This document shows, in pieces, positions 26,326-36,000 of a DNA stretch of 55,309 bases (position 1 is the first letter of the stretch; each line of letters begins with the position of its first letter). The position numbers were made by a program, and so were the translations under genes. Origin of the DNA: an uncultured Bacteroidales bacterium (GTDB lineage: Bacteria; Bacteroidota; Bacteroidia; Bacteroidales; P3); the NCBI GenBank assembly GCA_949291555.1, contig CASEWE010000013.1:1-55309 (forward strand), in the 5' to 3' direction. Under the pieces are notes generated by a model. That model was not told where the DNA came from and made no database searches. It saw nothing but the letters and a program-made list of their open reading frames with translations.

Positions 26326-26844
26326 ATGCTGAAGAAAGGACAGATGCGGATTATTTTTCAAAGCGGAAGGTTTTTCTTGCCGGGCTCGGCCTGGATGGTC
26401 GCGCTCCTGCTGGCTTTCGGCTTTTTGCAGGCTCAGGGAAACGGCAGCCATGCCGATGACATTCTCGGCACTTACAGCGCGTACGACAATGCCCGGCAGG
26501 AGAATTTCCATCTGAATTTCTACAAGGCCGATAATGGCGAATACCAGGCCCGGATCATTTGGATGGACCAGCCTACCGATGATCTGGGCAAGCCGCGTAC
26601 CGATGTGAACAATCCCCGCTCGGAACAGCGGCATATCCCTTTGTCCCATTTGGTTATCGTGCGAGGCTTGCGTTACGATGCCCGGAGCAAGGAATGGCAA
26701 GGGGGGAGGGTGTACGATCCCATGTCGGGGAAAACCTACCGTTGTTTCATCGAGTTCGAATCGGAAAATGTGATCCGGATGCGGGGGTATATCGGTTTCC
26801 GGTTCTTGGGTAAAAGCTTCTATTGGTCCAAACTGCCCGATTGA
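26326..26844 (+). CDS. DUF2147 family exported protein
   Basis: The 172-residue protein has a hydrophobic signal segment (about 17-36) followed by a beta-rich domain of the DUF2147 (PF09917) type: DDILGTYSAYD at the start, then NGEYQARIIWMDQP, RHIPLSHLVIVRGLRYD and GGRVYDPMSGKTYRC, ending RGYIGFRFLGKSFYW. The family is secreted or periplasmic and of unknown biochemical role. The ATG at 26326 is preceded by a GGGGAGG-like stretch (26314-26320); a second ATG at 26344 would shorten the signal peptide. The next gene, an acyl-ACP thioesterase, follows 115 bases later. Confidence 0.88.
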   Translation: MLKKGQMRIIFQSGRFFLPGSAWMVALLLAFGFLQAQGNGSHADDILGTYSAYDNARQENFHLNFYKADNGEYQARIIWMDQPTDDLGKPRTDVNNPRSEQRHIPLSHLVIVRGLRYDARSKEWQGGRVYDPMSGKTYRCFIEFESENVIRMRGYIGFRFLGKSFYWSKLPD

Positions 26845-26959
26845 GCGGCGCGCTTGCTTGCCACGCGCTTTGCCGGAGGCGCTTTTGCCGGACCGTTCTT
26901 TTCGATAGAGGAAAGTCTTTTCGATAAGAGGATGCGTGTTTTTTTTGTTTGAAAGATTG

Positions 26960-27958
26960 ATGGAAATGGAAACTTTTGCACGGGCCCCGGAGGAAGATCC
27001 CGGAGGGAACGCTTCCGGTTCGTTGGCCAAATACGGGGAGGATGTAAGGATTTACAACCATTATACCGACCGGAACCGTTTCTTGAAGGTCAAGGTCTTG
27101 TGCGACCTCTTCAACGACATGGCCGAATTGCATACGTTCATCCAGAAGACCGATGTGGCCACTTTGAGCCGGGAAGGCCTTACGTGGATGCTGCGCCGCA
27201 TCCATTTGTACATGCCTTGCATGCCGCGTCGGGAAGAGTCCGTGCGGATCGAGACGTGGAATCCCGCTTTCGAGGGCTTATTGGTTCCCCGGGTGTACCG
27301 CGTGGAGGACGCGGCGGCTGCCGGGCAGGCCGGAACCGGCAGCGAGGCTTCCTCCGGTAACTGCGCCGAAAGGAAGCTCCGGGCTTTTGCCCATACCGAC
27401 TGGATGTTGATAAATACGGCATCCCGCAGGCCCGAACGCCCTTCGACCCTCATGAAAGGCTTGGCCGGTCATTGTGCCGAGAGCCTGCCTTTCACGGACA
27501 GCTTGTTTACGAAAGCCGAACACAAGTCCGGTCCCGATGCCTCGTGGACCGTCTTTTCGTCCACGGTGTTCCTCGCCCGTTATTCGGATTTGGATTTCAA
27601 CGGGCATGTGACCCAGAGCGCCTATGTGCAATGGATGATGGACGCCCATGGGTTCCTGTTCCAGGAACGGGCGGAACTGAAGGAATTCGAGGTGATTTAC
27701 GTGCACGAGCTGAAGCCCGGCGGGGAAGTGCGGGTAGAGGTCCTTCGACAGGATTCAGGGCAAGGGCAAGCGGCCGCAGGCGCTGTCGCCGCGGCGGAAT
27801 CCCGGCAAGGGATTGCTGCTGCGGAAGAGGAAGCGGAAGAGGCCTTGCTGGAATCGGCCGAAGGAGGCGAAACGGTATTGAGCTACCGGGTCTCCAGCCT
27901 TGACGGGTCGGTGGTGCACGCTTACGGGCGCGGGGTCTGGAAGAAACGGCTTTGCTGA
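26960..27958 (+). CDS. Acyl-ACP thioesterase with low-complexity insertions
   Basis: The 332-residue protein is a double-hotdog acyl-acyl carrier protein thioesterase (PF01643), which releases fatty acids from ACP. The first domain carries NHYTDRNRFLKVKVLCDLFND (33-53), the second DLDFNGHVTQSAYVQWMMD (210-228) with N214 and H216 at the usual catalytic Asn/His positions. Two stretches interrupt the domain: an Ala/Gly/Ser-rich one at about 118-137 and a larger Ala/Glu-rich one at about 265-303. They are unlike the rest of the protein and make it longer than typical bacterial members. The ATG at 26960 is used; a GTG at 26936 is in frame but less likely. The catalytic call is firm, the role of the insertions unknown. 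Confidence 0.88.
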   Translation: MEMETFARAPEEDPGGNASGSLAKYGEDVRIYNHYTDRNRFLKVKVLCDLFNDMAELHTFIQKTDVATLSREGLTWMLRRIHLYMPCMPRREESVRIETWNPAFEGLLVPRVYRVEDAAAAGQAGTGSEASSGNCAERKLRAFAHTDWMLINTASRRPERPSTLMKGLAGHCAESLPFTDSLFTKAEHKSGPDASWTVFSSTVFLARYSDLDFNGHVTQSAYVQWMMDAHGFLFQERAELKEFEVIYVHELKPGGEVRVEVLRQDSGQGQAAAGAVAAAESRQGIAAAEEEAEEALLESAEGGETVLSYRVSSLDGSVVHAYGRGVWKKRLC

Positions 27959-28140
27959 GGGCTTTCTGAACTGTCGGTCCTGCATCGGCAGAACAAGGGT
28001 GGAAGAAACGCGTTGCCGTTGGCGTCTTCCGCAGGGGCGTTCCTTGTTCCGGGAAAACGAAGGCAGGAAGAGACTTCGATTTTGCCTCTTTCCTCCTGCC
28101 GGATTGCCATCGCGCAGGGATGCCGTGGGCAGAAGGAACT

Positions 28141-28743
28141 TCAATCTTGCTTCTTTCCCCCTTTCCGTGCGGGTGGGGTCTTCTTCTTTACCGACCAGCC
28201 GAAATGGCCGATGGGTTTCCCCGTTTCGTAATAATGCCCGTGTTCGTAGACCAAGAGGCCGGAGCTTGCCAGGTCGAATTTCCCGGTTTGCGGGTCCAGG
28301 TAGTTTTCATCGGCTTGGATGTTCACGATGTCGGCGATGAAGGCTTCGTGCGACCCTAAAGGCAGCTGCTGGCGCACTTTGCATTCGAGGCTCAACGGCG
28401 ATTCCGCCACGATAGGAGCCTTGACCGCTTCTCCGGCCACGGCGTGCAGCCCGCATTCCTTGAACTTGTCGAAATCCCGTCCCGACTTGACCCCGCACCA
28501 GTCGGTAGCTTTGGCCAAGGCCGCTGTGGTCAGGTTGATAGTGAACTCCCCGTACTTTTTGATCAGTCCGTAGGAATGCCGTTCGGGCCGGATGGAAATG
28601 TAGCATACCGGCGGGTTCGTGCACAGGATTCCTGTCCAAGCCACCGTGATCAGGTTGTAGTCTTCCTCGCTCGCCCCGCATCCGGCCAGGACCGCCGGCA
28701 AGGGGTAAATCATCGTTCCGGGTTTGAAATTCGTTTTGCGCAT
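28141..28743 (-). CDS. Flavin reductase-like FMN-binding protein
   Basis: The 200-residue protein resembles the flavin-reductase/FMN-binding split-barrel family. Typical features are the opening KPGTMIYPLPAVLAGC, the strand-rich YNLITVAWTGILCTNPPVCYISIRPERHSY, and GEFTINLTT. The C-terminal tail is Lys-rich. The family uses flavin with NAD(P)H or acts as an oxidoreductase. The gene is alone on the minus strand between the thioesterase and topB. Its exact substrate cannot be told. Confidence 0.88.
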   Translation of the reverse strand: MRKTNFKPGTMIYPLPAVLAGCGASEEDYNLITVAWTGILCTNPPVCYISIRPERHSYGLIKKYGEFTINLTTAALAKATDWCGVKSGRDFDKFKECGLHAVAGEAVKAPIVAESPLSLECKVRQQLPLGSHEAFIADIVNIQADENYLDPQTGKFDLASSGLLVYEHGHYYETGKPIGHFGWSVKKKTPPARKGGKKQD

Positions 28744-29058
28744 TGCGTCAGGGGTTGTTATGTTCGATTCAGGGGTCGGTGTTGCCGGTCAAGGCGCGAG
28801 CCACCGTGATTCGCGATTCCCGGCCTTTTATGCTTTATGCAATATTACGGTTTTTCCGGGAAGCGGGGCGGTTTTTGTATTTTTGCGGCTACGGCTGGGT
28901 CCGAAGGCTGGGCTCGAAAGCGGGGAGCGGGCCGGGCGCGGGCTCTGCGGCGGCAAAGCGGAGAGGCGGCTCGCCGCGGGGTCCGGGCCCGGCCTGGAAA
29001 CAGCGATAGTTTCCGCTTCGTCCGGAAACAGGTCCAACCGATATAGAATCCGAAAACC
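28744..29058. other. 315-base intergenic region with topB promoter
   Basis: A plus-strand -7 element (28878-28885) serves topB. The rest is GC-rich sequence without a recognisable gene. Confidence 0.55.
28851..28885 (+). promoter_or_regulatory. Probable promoter for topB
   Basis: TATTTTTG at 28878-28885 is an exact TAnnTTTG match. A T-run at 28851-28855 lies near the -33 position, but spacing is slightly long. The start codon is about 170 bases downstream. Confidence 0.45.
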
Positions 29059-31164
29059 ATGAAACTCTGCATAGCCGAAAAACCCAGCGTGGGCCGGGAG
29101 ATAGCCCGGGTGATCGGGGCGACCACGGCCCGGAACGGCTATATGGAGGGGAACGGCTACTGGGTGTCGTGGACTTTCGGCCATCTCTGCACCTTGTTCG
29201 AACCCGACGACTACACGCCGGACTGGAAAAGGTGGCGGATGGAAGTCCTGCCGATGATACCCGGGACTTTCAAGCTCAAGCTGATTCCCGAAAAAGGCAG
29301 CCAGAACCAGTTCGGGATCCTTAGCGACCTGATAGCCCGGTGCGAGGAAGTGATAAATTGCGGCGATGCCGGGCAGGAAGGCGAGGTGATACAGCGCTGG
29401 GTCATGCAGAAGGCGGGCTGCAAAGTCCCGGTGAAACGGCTCTGGATTTCGTCTTTGACCGAAGAAGCCATCCGGGAAGGCTTCGCCAACCTTTATCCGG
29501 CTTCCGATTTCGACAACCTTTACGCCGCCGGCTCTGTCCGCGCCATCGGCGACTGGCTGCTGGGCATGAACGCCAGCCGTGCCTATACGCTCAAGTTCGC
29601 CCTTCCCGGCCAAGTCTTGTCGATAGGGCGCGTCCAGACCCCGACGCTGGCCCTCTTGGTGGAGCGCCAGAAAGCCATAGAGAATTTCAAGCCCGAGAAA
29701 TTCTGGGAACTCCGCACCCTCTACCGGGGCGGGCTGTTCCAGAGCGCCAAAGGCCGGATTGCCACCGAAGAGGCCGCGAAGGAGCTTTGCCGGCAAGTGG
29801 CCGGCAAGCCGTTGGAAATCGTCAAGGTGGAAAAGAAACGGGCCAAGGAGCATCCTCCCAAGCTTTTCGACTTGACTCTTCTGCAAGTGGAAAGCAACAA
29901 GAAGTTCGGATTCTCGGCCGATGAGACTTTGCAGATTATCCAGAACCTGTACGAAAAGAAACTCACCACTTATCCGCGCGTCGATACCAGTTTCCTTCCC
30001 AACGACATTTATCCCAAGGTGCCGGGAATGCTGCGCGGCTTGGTCCCGTATGCCGCGCTGACGGCGCCCCTGCTGGCGCAGGGGGCTTTGCGGAAGAGTT
30101 CCAAGGTGTTCAATGACAAGAAAATCACAGACCACCATGCCATCATCCCCACCGGGGAGTTCGGGGCGGCTTCCGCTTTGAGCCGGAACGAGAAATTGGT
30201 GTTCGACTTGGTCATCCGGCGTTTCATCGCGGCGTTTTACCCGGATTGCGAGTATGCCAATACCACGGTGATGGCGCAAGTGGATTTGGGGGAGGAAACG
30301 CTTTTGGCGGAGGCCCCGGCCGGGGAACCGGCAGATTCGGTCGAAGCAGGTGCCGGCCGGCCGGGAACAGGGACATGCGCGGACCGGGATGGCGGAAGCC
30401 CGGCCGAATCGGCTGTTCCAGGGGAAAAGCAAGCGGCAGCGGCGATAGGAGACGGGAAAGGCGGGAAAGGGAAGGCGGCCGGTGACGGGGACAAGGGAGG
30501 GAACGAGGGCCGGATTCTCTTCAAGGCTACCGGCAAGGTGATTGTCGAGCCTGGCTGGCGGGCGGTTTTCGCCTCGAATGCCCGGCAGGAGGAGGAAGAA
30601 GACAAGGACAAGGAGGATCAGGAGAACGTTTTGCCGGATTACCAGGCGGGCGAAAGGGGGCCGCACAAGCCGGAAATCGTTGCTAAGCAGACCCAGCCGC
30701 CCAAGTACATGAGCGAAGGAGATTTGCTCAAAGCCATGGAGACGGCCGGCAAGAACGTGGAAGACGAGGAACTTCGGGATTTGATGAAGGCCAACGGGAT
30801 CGGGCGGCCTTCGACCCGGGCGGCGATTATTGAAACCTTGCTCAAGCGCAATTACGCCTGCAAGGACAAGAAGCGGATTCTTCCGACCCCTACCGGGATC
30901 AAGTTGATCGAGACGATCCAGAACCGCTTGCTGAAGTCGGCGGAACTGACCGGGCAATGGGAGAAGAAGTTGCGGGAAATTGCCGATGGGAAGTACCCGG
31001 CATCGCAGTTCATGACGCAGCTGAAGCAGATGGTTTGCAACGTGGTAGAAGAAGTCAAGCTTGCCCGGCGGACGGAGATCGGCCAAGTTCCGGATGGAAA
31101 GGAGCCAATGGCAAAGGGGGCGGGGAACGAGCGCCAAGCGGCGAAGAGGAACGGGGCGCGTTAG
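29059..31164 (+). CDS. topB: DNA topoisomerase III (type IA)
   Basis: The 701-residue enzyme relaxes and decatenates DNA through a 5' phosphotyrosine intermediate. The N-terminal Toprim starts MKLCIAEKPSVGREIA, with the second Toprim acidic motif in GDAGQEGE. The active-site tyrosine is Y305 in KKLTTYPRVDTSFLP. The C-terminal segment has GIGRPSTRAAIIETLLKR and TPTGIKLIE. No zinc-ribbon cysteines follow. Residues about 418-484 are an Ala/Gly/Pro/Asp-rich insertion, unusual for the family and probably a surface loop. A second acidic stretch (EEEEDKDKEDQ) lies soon after. A promoter is at 28851-28885. A DUF3127 single-strand-binding-like gene follows on the same strand. Confidence 0.96.
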   Translation: MKLCIAEKPSVGREIARVIGATTARNGYMEGNGYWVSWTFGHLCTLFEPDDYTPDWKRWRMEVLPMIPGTFKLKLIPEKGSQNQFGILSDLIARCEEVINCGDAGQEGEVIQRWVMQKAGCKVPVKRLWISSLTEEAIREGFANLYPASDFDNLYAAGSVRAIGDWLLGMNASRAYTLKFALPGQVLSIGRVQTPTLALLVERQKAIENFKPEKFWELRTLYRGGLFQSAKGRIATEEAAKELCRQVAGKPLEIVKVEKKRAKEHPPKLFDLTLLQVESNKKFGFSADETLQIIQNLYEKKLTTYPRVDTSFLPNDIYPKVPGMLRGLVPYAALTAPLLAQGALRKSSKVFNDKKITDHHAIIPTGEFGAASALSRNEKLVFDLVIRRFIAAFYPDCEYANTTVMAQVDLGEETLLAEAPAGEPADSVEAGAGRPGTGTCADRDGGSPAESAVPGEKQAAAAIGDGKGGKGKAAGDGDKGGNEGRILFKATGKVIVEPGWRAVFASNARQEEEEDKDKEDQENVLPDYQAGERGPHKPEIVAKQTQPPKYMSEGDLLKAMETAGKNVEDEELRDLMKANGIGRPSTRAAIIETLLKRNYACKDKKRILPTPTGIKLIETIQNRLLKSAELTGQWEKKLREIADGKYPASQFMTQLKQMVCNVVEEVKLARRTEIGQVPDGKEPMAKGAGNERQAAKRNGAR

Positions 31165-31560
31165 CGTTCGGCATCCGGCGCGGCGGTGCTTGCATGCTTG
31201 CGCGACAAGGTCGGGAGGCTGTTTTGCGAGCGTGGCGTGCAACGGGCTTGTGGCGGAGGCGGCCGATTCCGGCCCGGGGAAGCGGCCGGGAAGAAAAACA
31301 GGAGGGAAGAACCGGAAATTTCTCCGCACTTTCGTAATTTCGCGGCGGCGCGGTGTTTCTTTCGCCGGCGGTGAAAAGTTGTCTGGTCCAGTGCCTGCCG
31401 GCTTCTCAAACTTGCCGCCGGGTCGTTCCGAGGCTTTCGGGGATCGGGCTTTGCGGGGGGATTCGAAGCCGGCAAGATGTTTGCAAATCAGGCCTTTGCC
31501 GTTTCGGCCGGTTGGGAGCGCATGCGAGGTTTGCCAAGATGTTCATAAATCATACGCGAT
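31165..31560. other. 396-base intergenic region between topB and the DUF3127 gene
   Basis: It is GC-rich. An imperfect 17-base direct repeat (AAGATGTTnnnAAATCA) occurs at about 31477 and 31536. No terminator or complete promoter was identified and no gene is supported. Confidence 0.5.
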
Positions 31561-31983
31561 ATGGAATTTACAGCAAAATTGATCCAGATTAACGAACCGG
31601 TGACGGGCGAAGGCAAGAATGGCCCGTGGAAACGCCAGGAGTTTATTTTTGAGACCGAAAGCCAGTACCCGCGCAAGATTTGCGTGTCGGTATGGGGCGA
31701 CCGTGCCATACAAGACCCCAGCATCATGCAGATAGGCAATGTCTTGACCGTGGCTTTCGACTTGGAGAGCCGGGAATACAATGGCCGCTGGTATACCGAT
31801 GTCCGGCCGTGGAGAATCACGTTGCCGGCCGCTCCGGGCGCGGCGCCCGCTTATGCTCCTGCCGCACCCCAGTACGCGGCTCCTGCCGCCCAAGCCCCGA
31901 TGGCAGGCGGCATGCCGCAAGCTGCTCCCGCCCGGGATTTCCCCGCTGCCTCGGCGGAGGATTCCGACGACTTGCCTTTCTGA
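31561..31983 (+). CDS. DUF3127 single-strand-binding-like protein with SSB-type tail
   Basis: The 140-residue protein has an N-terminal OB-like domain of DUF3127 (PF11325), roughly residues 1-90 (MEFTAKLIQINEPVTGEG, then WKRQEFIFETE and GDRAIQ). A Pro/Ala-rich linker (about 91-130) follows, then an acidic tail ending EDSDDLPF. The last residues match the SSB C-terminal tip that recruits repair and replication proteins, so the protein probably binds single-stranded DNA and docks partners. Its position 396 bases after topB on the same strand is suggestive of a shared role. DNA binding is inferred from fold and tail, not shown. Confidence 0.85.
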   Translation: MEFTAKLIQINEPVTGEGKNGPWKRQEFIFETESQYPRKICVSVWGDRAIQDPSIMQIGNVLTVAFDLESREYNGRWYTDVRPWRITLPAAPGAAPAYAPAAPQYAAPAAQAPMAGGMPQAAPARDFPAASAEDSDDLPF

Positions 31984-31987
31984 TCCC

Positions 31988-32689
31988 ATGCATAAGGGAA
32001 ATTTCAGGAAACACCTTGCCAAGACGCTTTTATGCGGGATCTGGGCAGGGTGTTTCTGTATCGGGCTTCATGGCCCGTTGACGGCTCAGGCGCAGAAAGC
32101 CTGTTTTTACCGGGGCATCCGTCTTCATGAGGGGGATTTGATATTCCAGCAGGCGTGCGGAGGAGAAACCGAAGCGGCTATCAAAAGCGTTACTTCGAGC
32201 GCTCGGGGCTATGCTTTTACCCATGTGGGCATGGTTTGCTTCCAGGAAGGGGAGGCCTTTGTCCTGGAAGCCACAGTGCCTTGCGTGCGGCTTTGCCCGC
32301 TTGAGGAGTTCCTTTCTCCGGATTCCGGCACTTGCCGGCCTGTATCGGTTTTGGCCCGGCTGAAGTCCCGTTACCGTGCCTTGATTCCCGAAGCTTTGCG
32401 GCGGGGCATGGCGCACCTCGGGAAAAGCTACGATTATGGTTATGTGTTGGGAAATGACCGGTACTATTGTTCGGAACTGGTTTACCAGATATTGAAGGAT
32501 GCCAACGGAGGGGAAGAGGTTTTCCCGCTCAACGTGATGACTTTTAGCGATACTTCCGGTTTTTTGCTGCCCGCGTGGGAAGCCTATTTCCGGCAGCATT
32601 CCGTTCCTGTTCCCGAAGGCGAGCACGGCATCAACCCCGGGGCCATGTCCCGAAGCGGCATCCTCCGGCTTTTCCGCCGGCGGCTTTGA
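31988..32689 (+). CDS. YiiX/YebB-like (NlpC/P60-superfamily) cysteine hydrolase, exported
   Basis: The 233-residue protein has a hydrophobic signal segment (about 11-34) followed by the permuted papain-like fold of PF05708 (DUF830). Candidate catalytic residues are His79 in FTHVGMV and Cys161 in YYCSELVYQ. The family cleaves amide or thioester bonds, with peptidoglycan or lipid substrates proposed. The ATG at 31988 lies 4 bases after the stop of the DUF3127 gene, so the two are probably cotranscribed even though functions look unrelated. A longer in-frame opening upstream overlaps that gene and is not used. Exact substrate unknown. Confidence 0.88.
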   Translation: MHKGNFRKHLAKTLLCGIWAGCFCIGLHGPLTAQAQKACFYRGIRLHEGDLIFQQACGGETEAAIKSVTSSARGYAFTHVGMVCFQEGEAFVLEATVPCVRLCPLEEFLSPDSGTCRPVSVLARLKSRYRALIPEALRRGMAHLGKSYDYGYVLGNDRYYCSELVYQILKDANGGEEVFPLNVMTFSDTSGFLLPAWEAYFRQHSVPVPEGEHGINPGAMSRSGILRLFRRRL

Positions 32690-33003
32690 GGTGGTAAAGG
32701 AGGGCAAGGAAGATAGGGAAGGACTACATTGTTGCTGTAGAACGGACGCAAGTTCTGGTTCACGAAATCGGTTTTTCCGGGAAGGGCTTTGTCCGGCAGG
32801 GGTGCGGACAATGATGAAAGTTTTCCCGCCTTTGATGTCTTTCCCTGGTTCGAACCTTCAGGCGTGCCTACTGAAGGAGAGAACACCCGTTTTGATTCCG
32901 TTTCCCGTTAGTTTGCCTGGGGCAGGAACTCTGAAAAAAAGCGCCATCCGGGAAAATCCATGGATTTTCCCGGATGGCGCTTTTTTTTGAACGCGCTACC
33001 GCG
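32690..33003. other. 314-base intergenic region between convergent genes
   Basis: Apart from the bidirectional terminator at 32934-32988 this is unremarkable sequence with no gene. Confidence 0.6.
32934..32988. terminator. Bidirectional rho-independent terminator
   Basis: Bases 32941-32960 are exactly self-complementary to 32961-32980 (20-bp arms, no loop spacer). An A-run (32934-32940) precedes them and a T-run of eight (32981-32988) follows. It serves both the YiiX-like gene and the T9SS-substrate gene. Confidence 0.92.
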
Positions 33004-36000
33004 TTAGCGCACTACCACGCGTTTGACAGTCCCTATGCCTTCGTGGCTTATGCGGATGAAGTAGATACCGCTTTGTTCAAGCTTCAGGGCATGCTTGCCC
33101 GCGGAGAACTTTTGACTTTGCAGGCTCATGCCTGTGCTGTTGAAGATTTCCACATGGGCGGGGCGATCCAATTCGAGCGTGAACGCGCCGGAGTTGGGGT
33201 TGGGGTAGATATTGACGGAAATGCTTTCCAATACTTGGTTGGAAACCGTGGCGAAGCTTTCCCCTTCGCTCCACAGGAGCGATCCGTCCTGGCAAACGGA
33301 CGCCACCGACCAATTGTAGGTCCTTCCCGCTTCGAGCGAAGTGAAAGTGTGGGTCGTGTTTTGGACAGTAACCGTCGAAAGGGTGTCCTTCTCGGCATCG
33401 AGCAAGGCCACTACGTAGCTGCTCGCTTCGCCTTCCCAGGTAGCTACGGCCGTGGTACCGTCCACTTCGATCTGGAGATTCGAGGGAGCCGCGCAATCGC
33501 TGCCGGCCGTCAGGATGTCTTGCCGGGTCCTGGGCGAGATCTGGGCGCTGCCATTGTACACGCCGGCAATGCCGATGAGGTCGAAGCTGCCTTGCGGGGC
33601 GGCTTCTCCCACGAAGTCCCCGTTGCGGATGAACGTCCGGATGTTGATCGTGTCTTGCCCCTGTACAGCTATGTGGTCGGCATTCGCTTCCCATTGGTCG
33701 GCCTCGATGAGTTCCAGCCCGTTGATCCGGATCAGGCGCGAGCAGTATTCCTCGATGCCGGATTCGAATTCGTCCACGGTGAGCACGATCGGTTCAATGG
33801 CGTTGCCGTGCGAGCTGGCTTCGGGCAGGTTGCCCTGCATGATGAGCTGGAGCTGGCCTCCGAAGCTTCCTAACTGGCCGTAGAGGTTTTCAACGCCATC
33901 CCCGATTTCATAAACGTTTTCCACCAGTCCGTTGGGGTCGTCTACGAGGATCCCTGCCTTGTCGTCCTGGAAGAACTTGTAGTTGCGGTAGTCGTCATAG
34001 GCGGTGAGCACCGCTGGGCCTTCCACCCGGTAGAGCTTGCCTTGCTCGCCTTGCCGCAGTTCGGCCAAGTCGGCAACGACGATCACTTCCTCGGCGGTGG
34101 CACGCACTTTCACTTCCTTGCTCAAGGTGCCGCTTGCAAGGGTGATGGTGCAGGAGTCGCTCAGCAGCGCGCCGTTGTACGTGATGGTGAAGACAGCCCC
34201 TTCTTCGCGCATGACGGAATCTTTCGGCAGGGTGCTGGTGTTCACGCTGAAGTTCCCTTCCGGGCAGTCGATAGAGACGTCTTCGGAGAGCAGTTTCCCG
34301 TTCACGGTCACGTCATAGCTTGCCGCTACCGCTTGCACCGTGTTGATTTCCACGTTCCCGTTCACGAGCAGGAGGGGAATCTGGGGCAGGGTCTGGTACA
34401 CCCGCACGCTGTCGATGAAGAAGCGGTTGTCTTTTGCCTGGATGGCTTCGAAGCTGATTTGCGTGGCCGAAGTGCCGTTGTCGAGCTCGAAGACGTATTC
34501 GCGCATGGTTTCGCGGGCGTAGTCCCCGGAATTGTCGAGGTGGCGGGCGTAGAGGGTATCATTGCCGGCAACCACTCGGATTTCGGTTTCGTCACCCTTC
34601 CAAGCCATGGCCAGGAAGGCCACGAAGTACTTCCCGTTGTCGTAGCTGAGGTCGAGGGCCGGCGTGACAAGTTTCCCGGCTTTGCTGCCGGTACCCATTT
34701 TCATGGAACTTTCGGCCGGGTAGACCGATGTTCCGCTCCAGCCTTTCACCGAGGTGAAATCGTCCATTCTCGTGCTGCAGTCCGTTCCCGGGTCCCCGTA
34801 GGTCGACTGGCAGGCTTCGAACCCTTCGTTCAATACCAGGTCCCCTTCCGGTACCGGATTGGCCGAGAGGATGGTGTATTGCGCGCTGGCCATGGCGCTG
34901 GTATCCATCTTTTCCATGACGGCGAAGGCTTTTACCGTGGAGGTCGTTTTCAAGGTGAAAGCCCTGGTGTAGGCTTGCGAAGGACGGCTGCCATCGGTGG
35001 AGTAGAAAATGCTGGCCCCTTCGGTCTCGCAGGCGATGGTTACCCTTACCGAATCCGAGTAGACCTTTTCGGGATCCGGGCTGAAAACCGGCATGGCCGC
35101 ATCGGGCAGGTTGACCGAGAAACGGATGGCGGGAACCGTTACCGGCACGTCCAAGGAAGCGCTATCGGCAAGCTTCACCAGTTCGAACCCGGCCCGGTAG
35201 GAACCGCTTTTGAGGAAAACCGTGCTGGAGGACTGGCCCGTATAGAGCGTGTCGCCGTTGCTGATCATGATTTTGACCAGTCCGTCGGTGCCCAATTCGA
35301 AGTTTTCGGTCGAAAAGGCAAAGGTTACATCGCCGGTATAGGTGCTGTCTGCCTTGGGGCTGGTAACGGTCAAAGCGGGGGCATCGGCGGCTTTGGTGGC
35401 AAAAGACTGCGTGCTCGACCATTCGCTGGCATTGGTGCCGGAACACAGGCTTTTTACTTGGTAGTAATAGGTGGTCGATGCCGTCAATTTGTCGAGGCTG
35501 AAGCTGGCGGTTCGCACCGTGTCGTGTTCAGCGTTATCCCAGTCCGCGTCTTGCGTGCCATAGCGGTAGGCATAGCTTGCGGCATCCCCCTCGAAACTGA
35601 TGACGGCCGTGGTCGCCGTGGTCGAGGATTCGAAGCCGGAAGGCACGAGGCAAGGCGATTCGGTCATGTCGCTTGCGCCGCGGGCGGTGATTTGCATGTC
35701 TTGGTTGTATTGCGTGAGAATGCCCGTCACATCCATCTTTACCGCGGGGATAGGCGTTCCGATGTAGTCGGCCGAGAAGTAGTCGGTCCGGAAGACGATC
35801 GTGTCGCCGCCTTGGATAAGGTTGTAGTTGCGGCTGGTGGCGAAGTTGCCCGAAGCGGCGAAAAGCGCGTTTTCAATCTTCACCAATGCGCTCTGGTACT
35901 GGAGCGGGGAGGCGTTGATCTGGGCCGCGGTGAGCGTCTGGACTGCCGGGGTTTGCCCGGTGCCGGTCCTGTTCAAGGGTTCGGTGGGCAGGAACCGGAG

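Noticed and set aside
28828..31329. 833-codon antisense frame across topB
   Set aside because: It lies opposite topB and is explained by GC bias.
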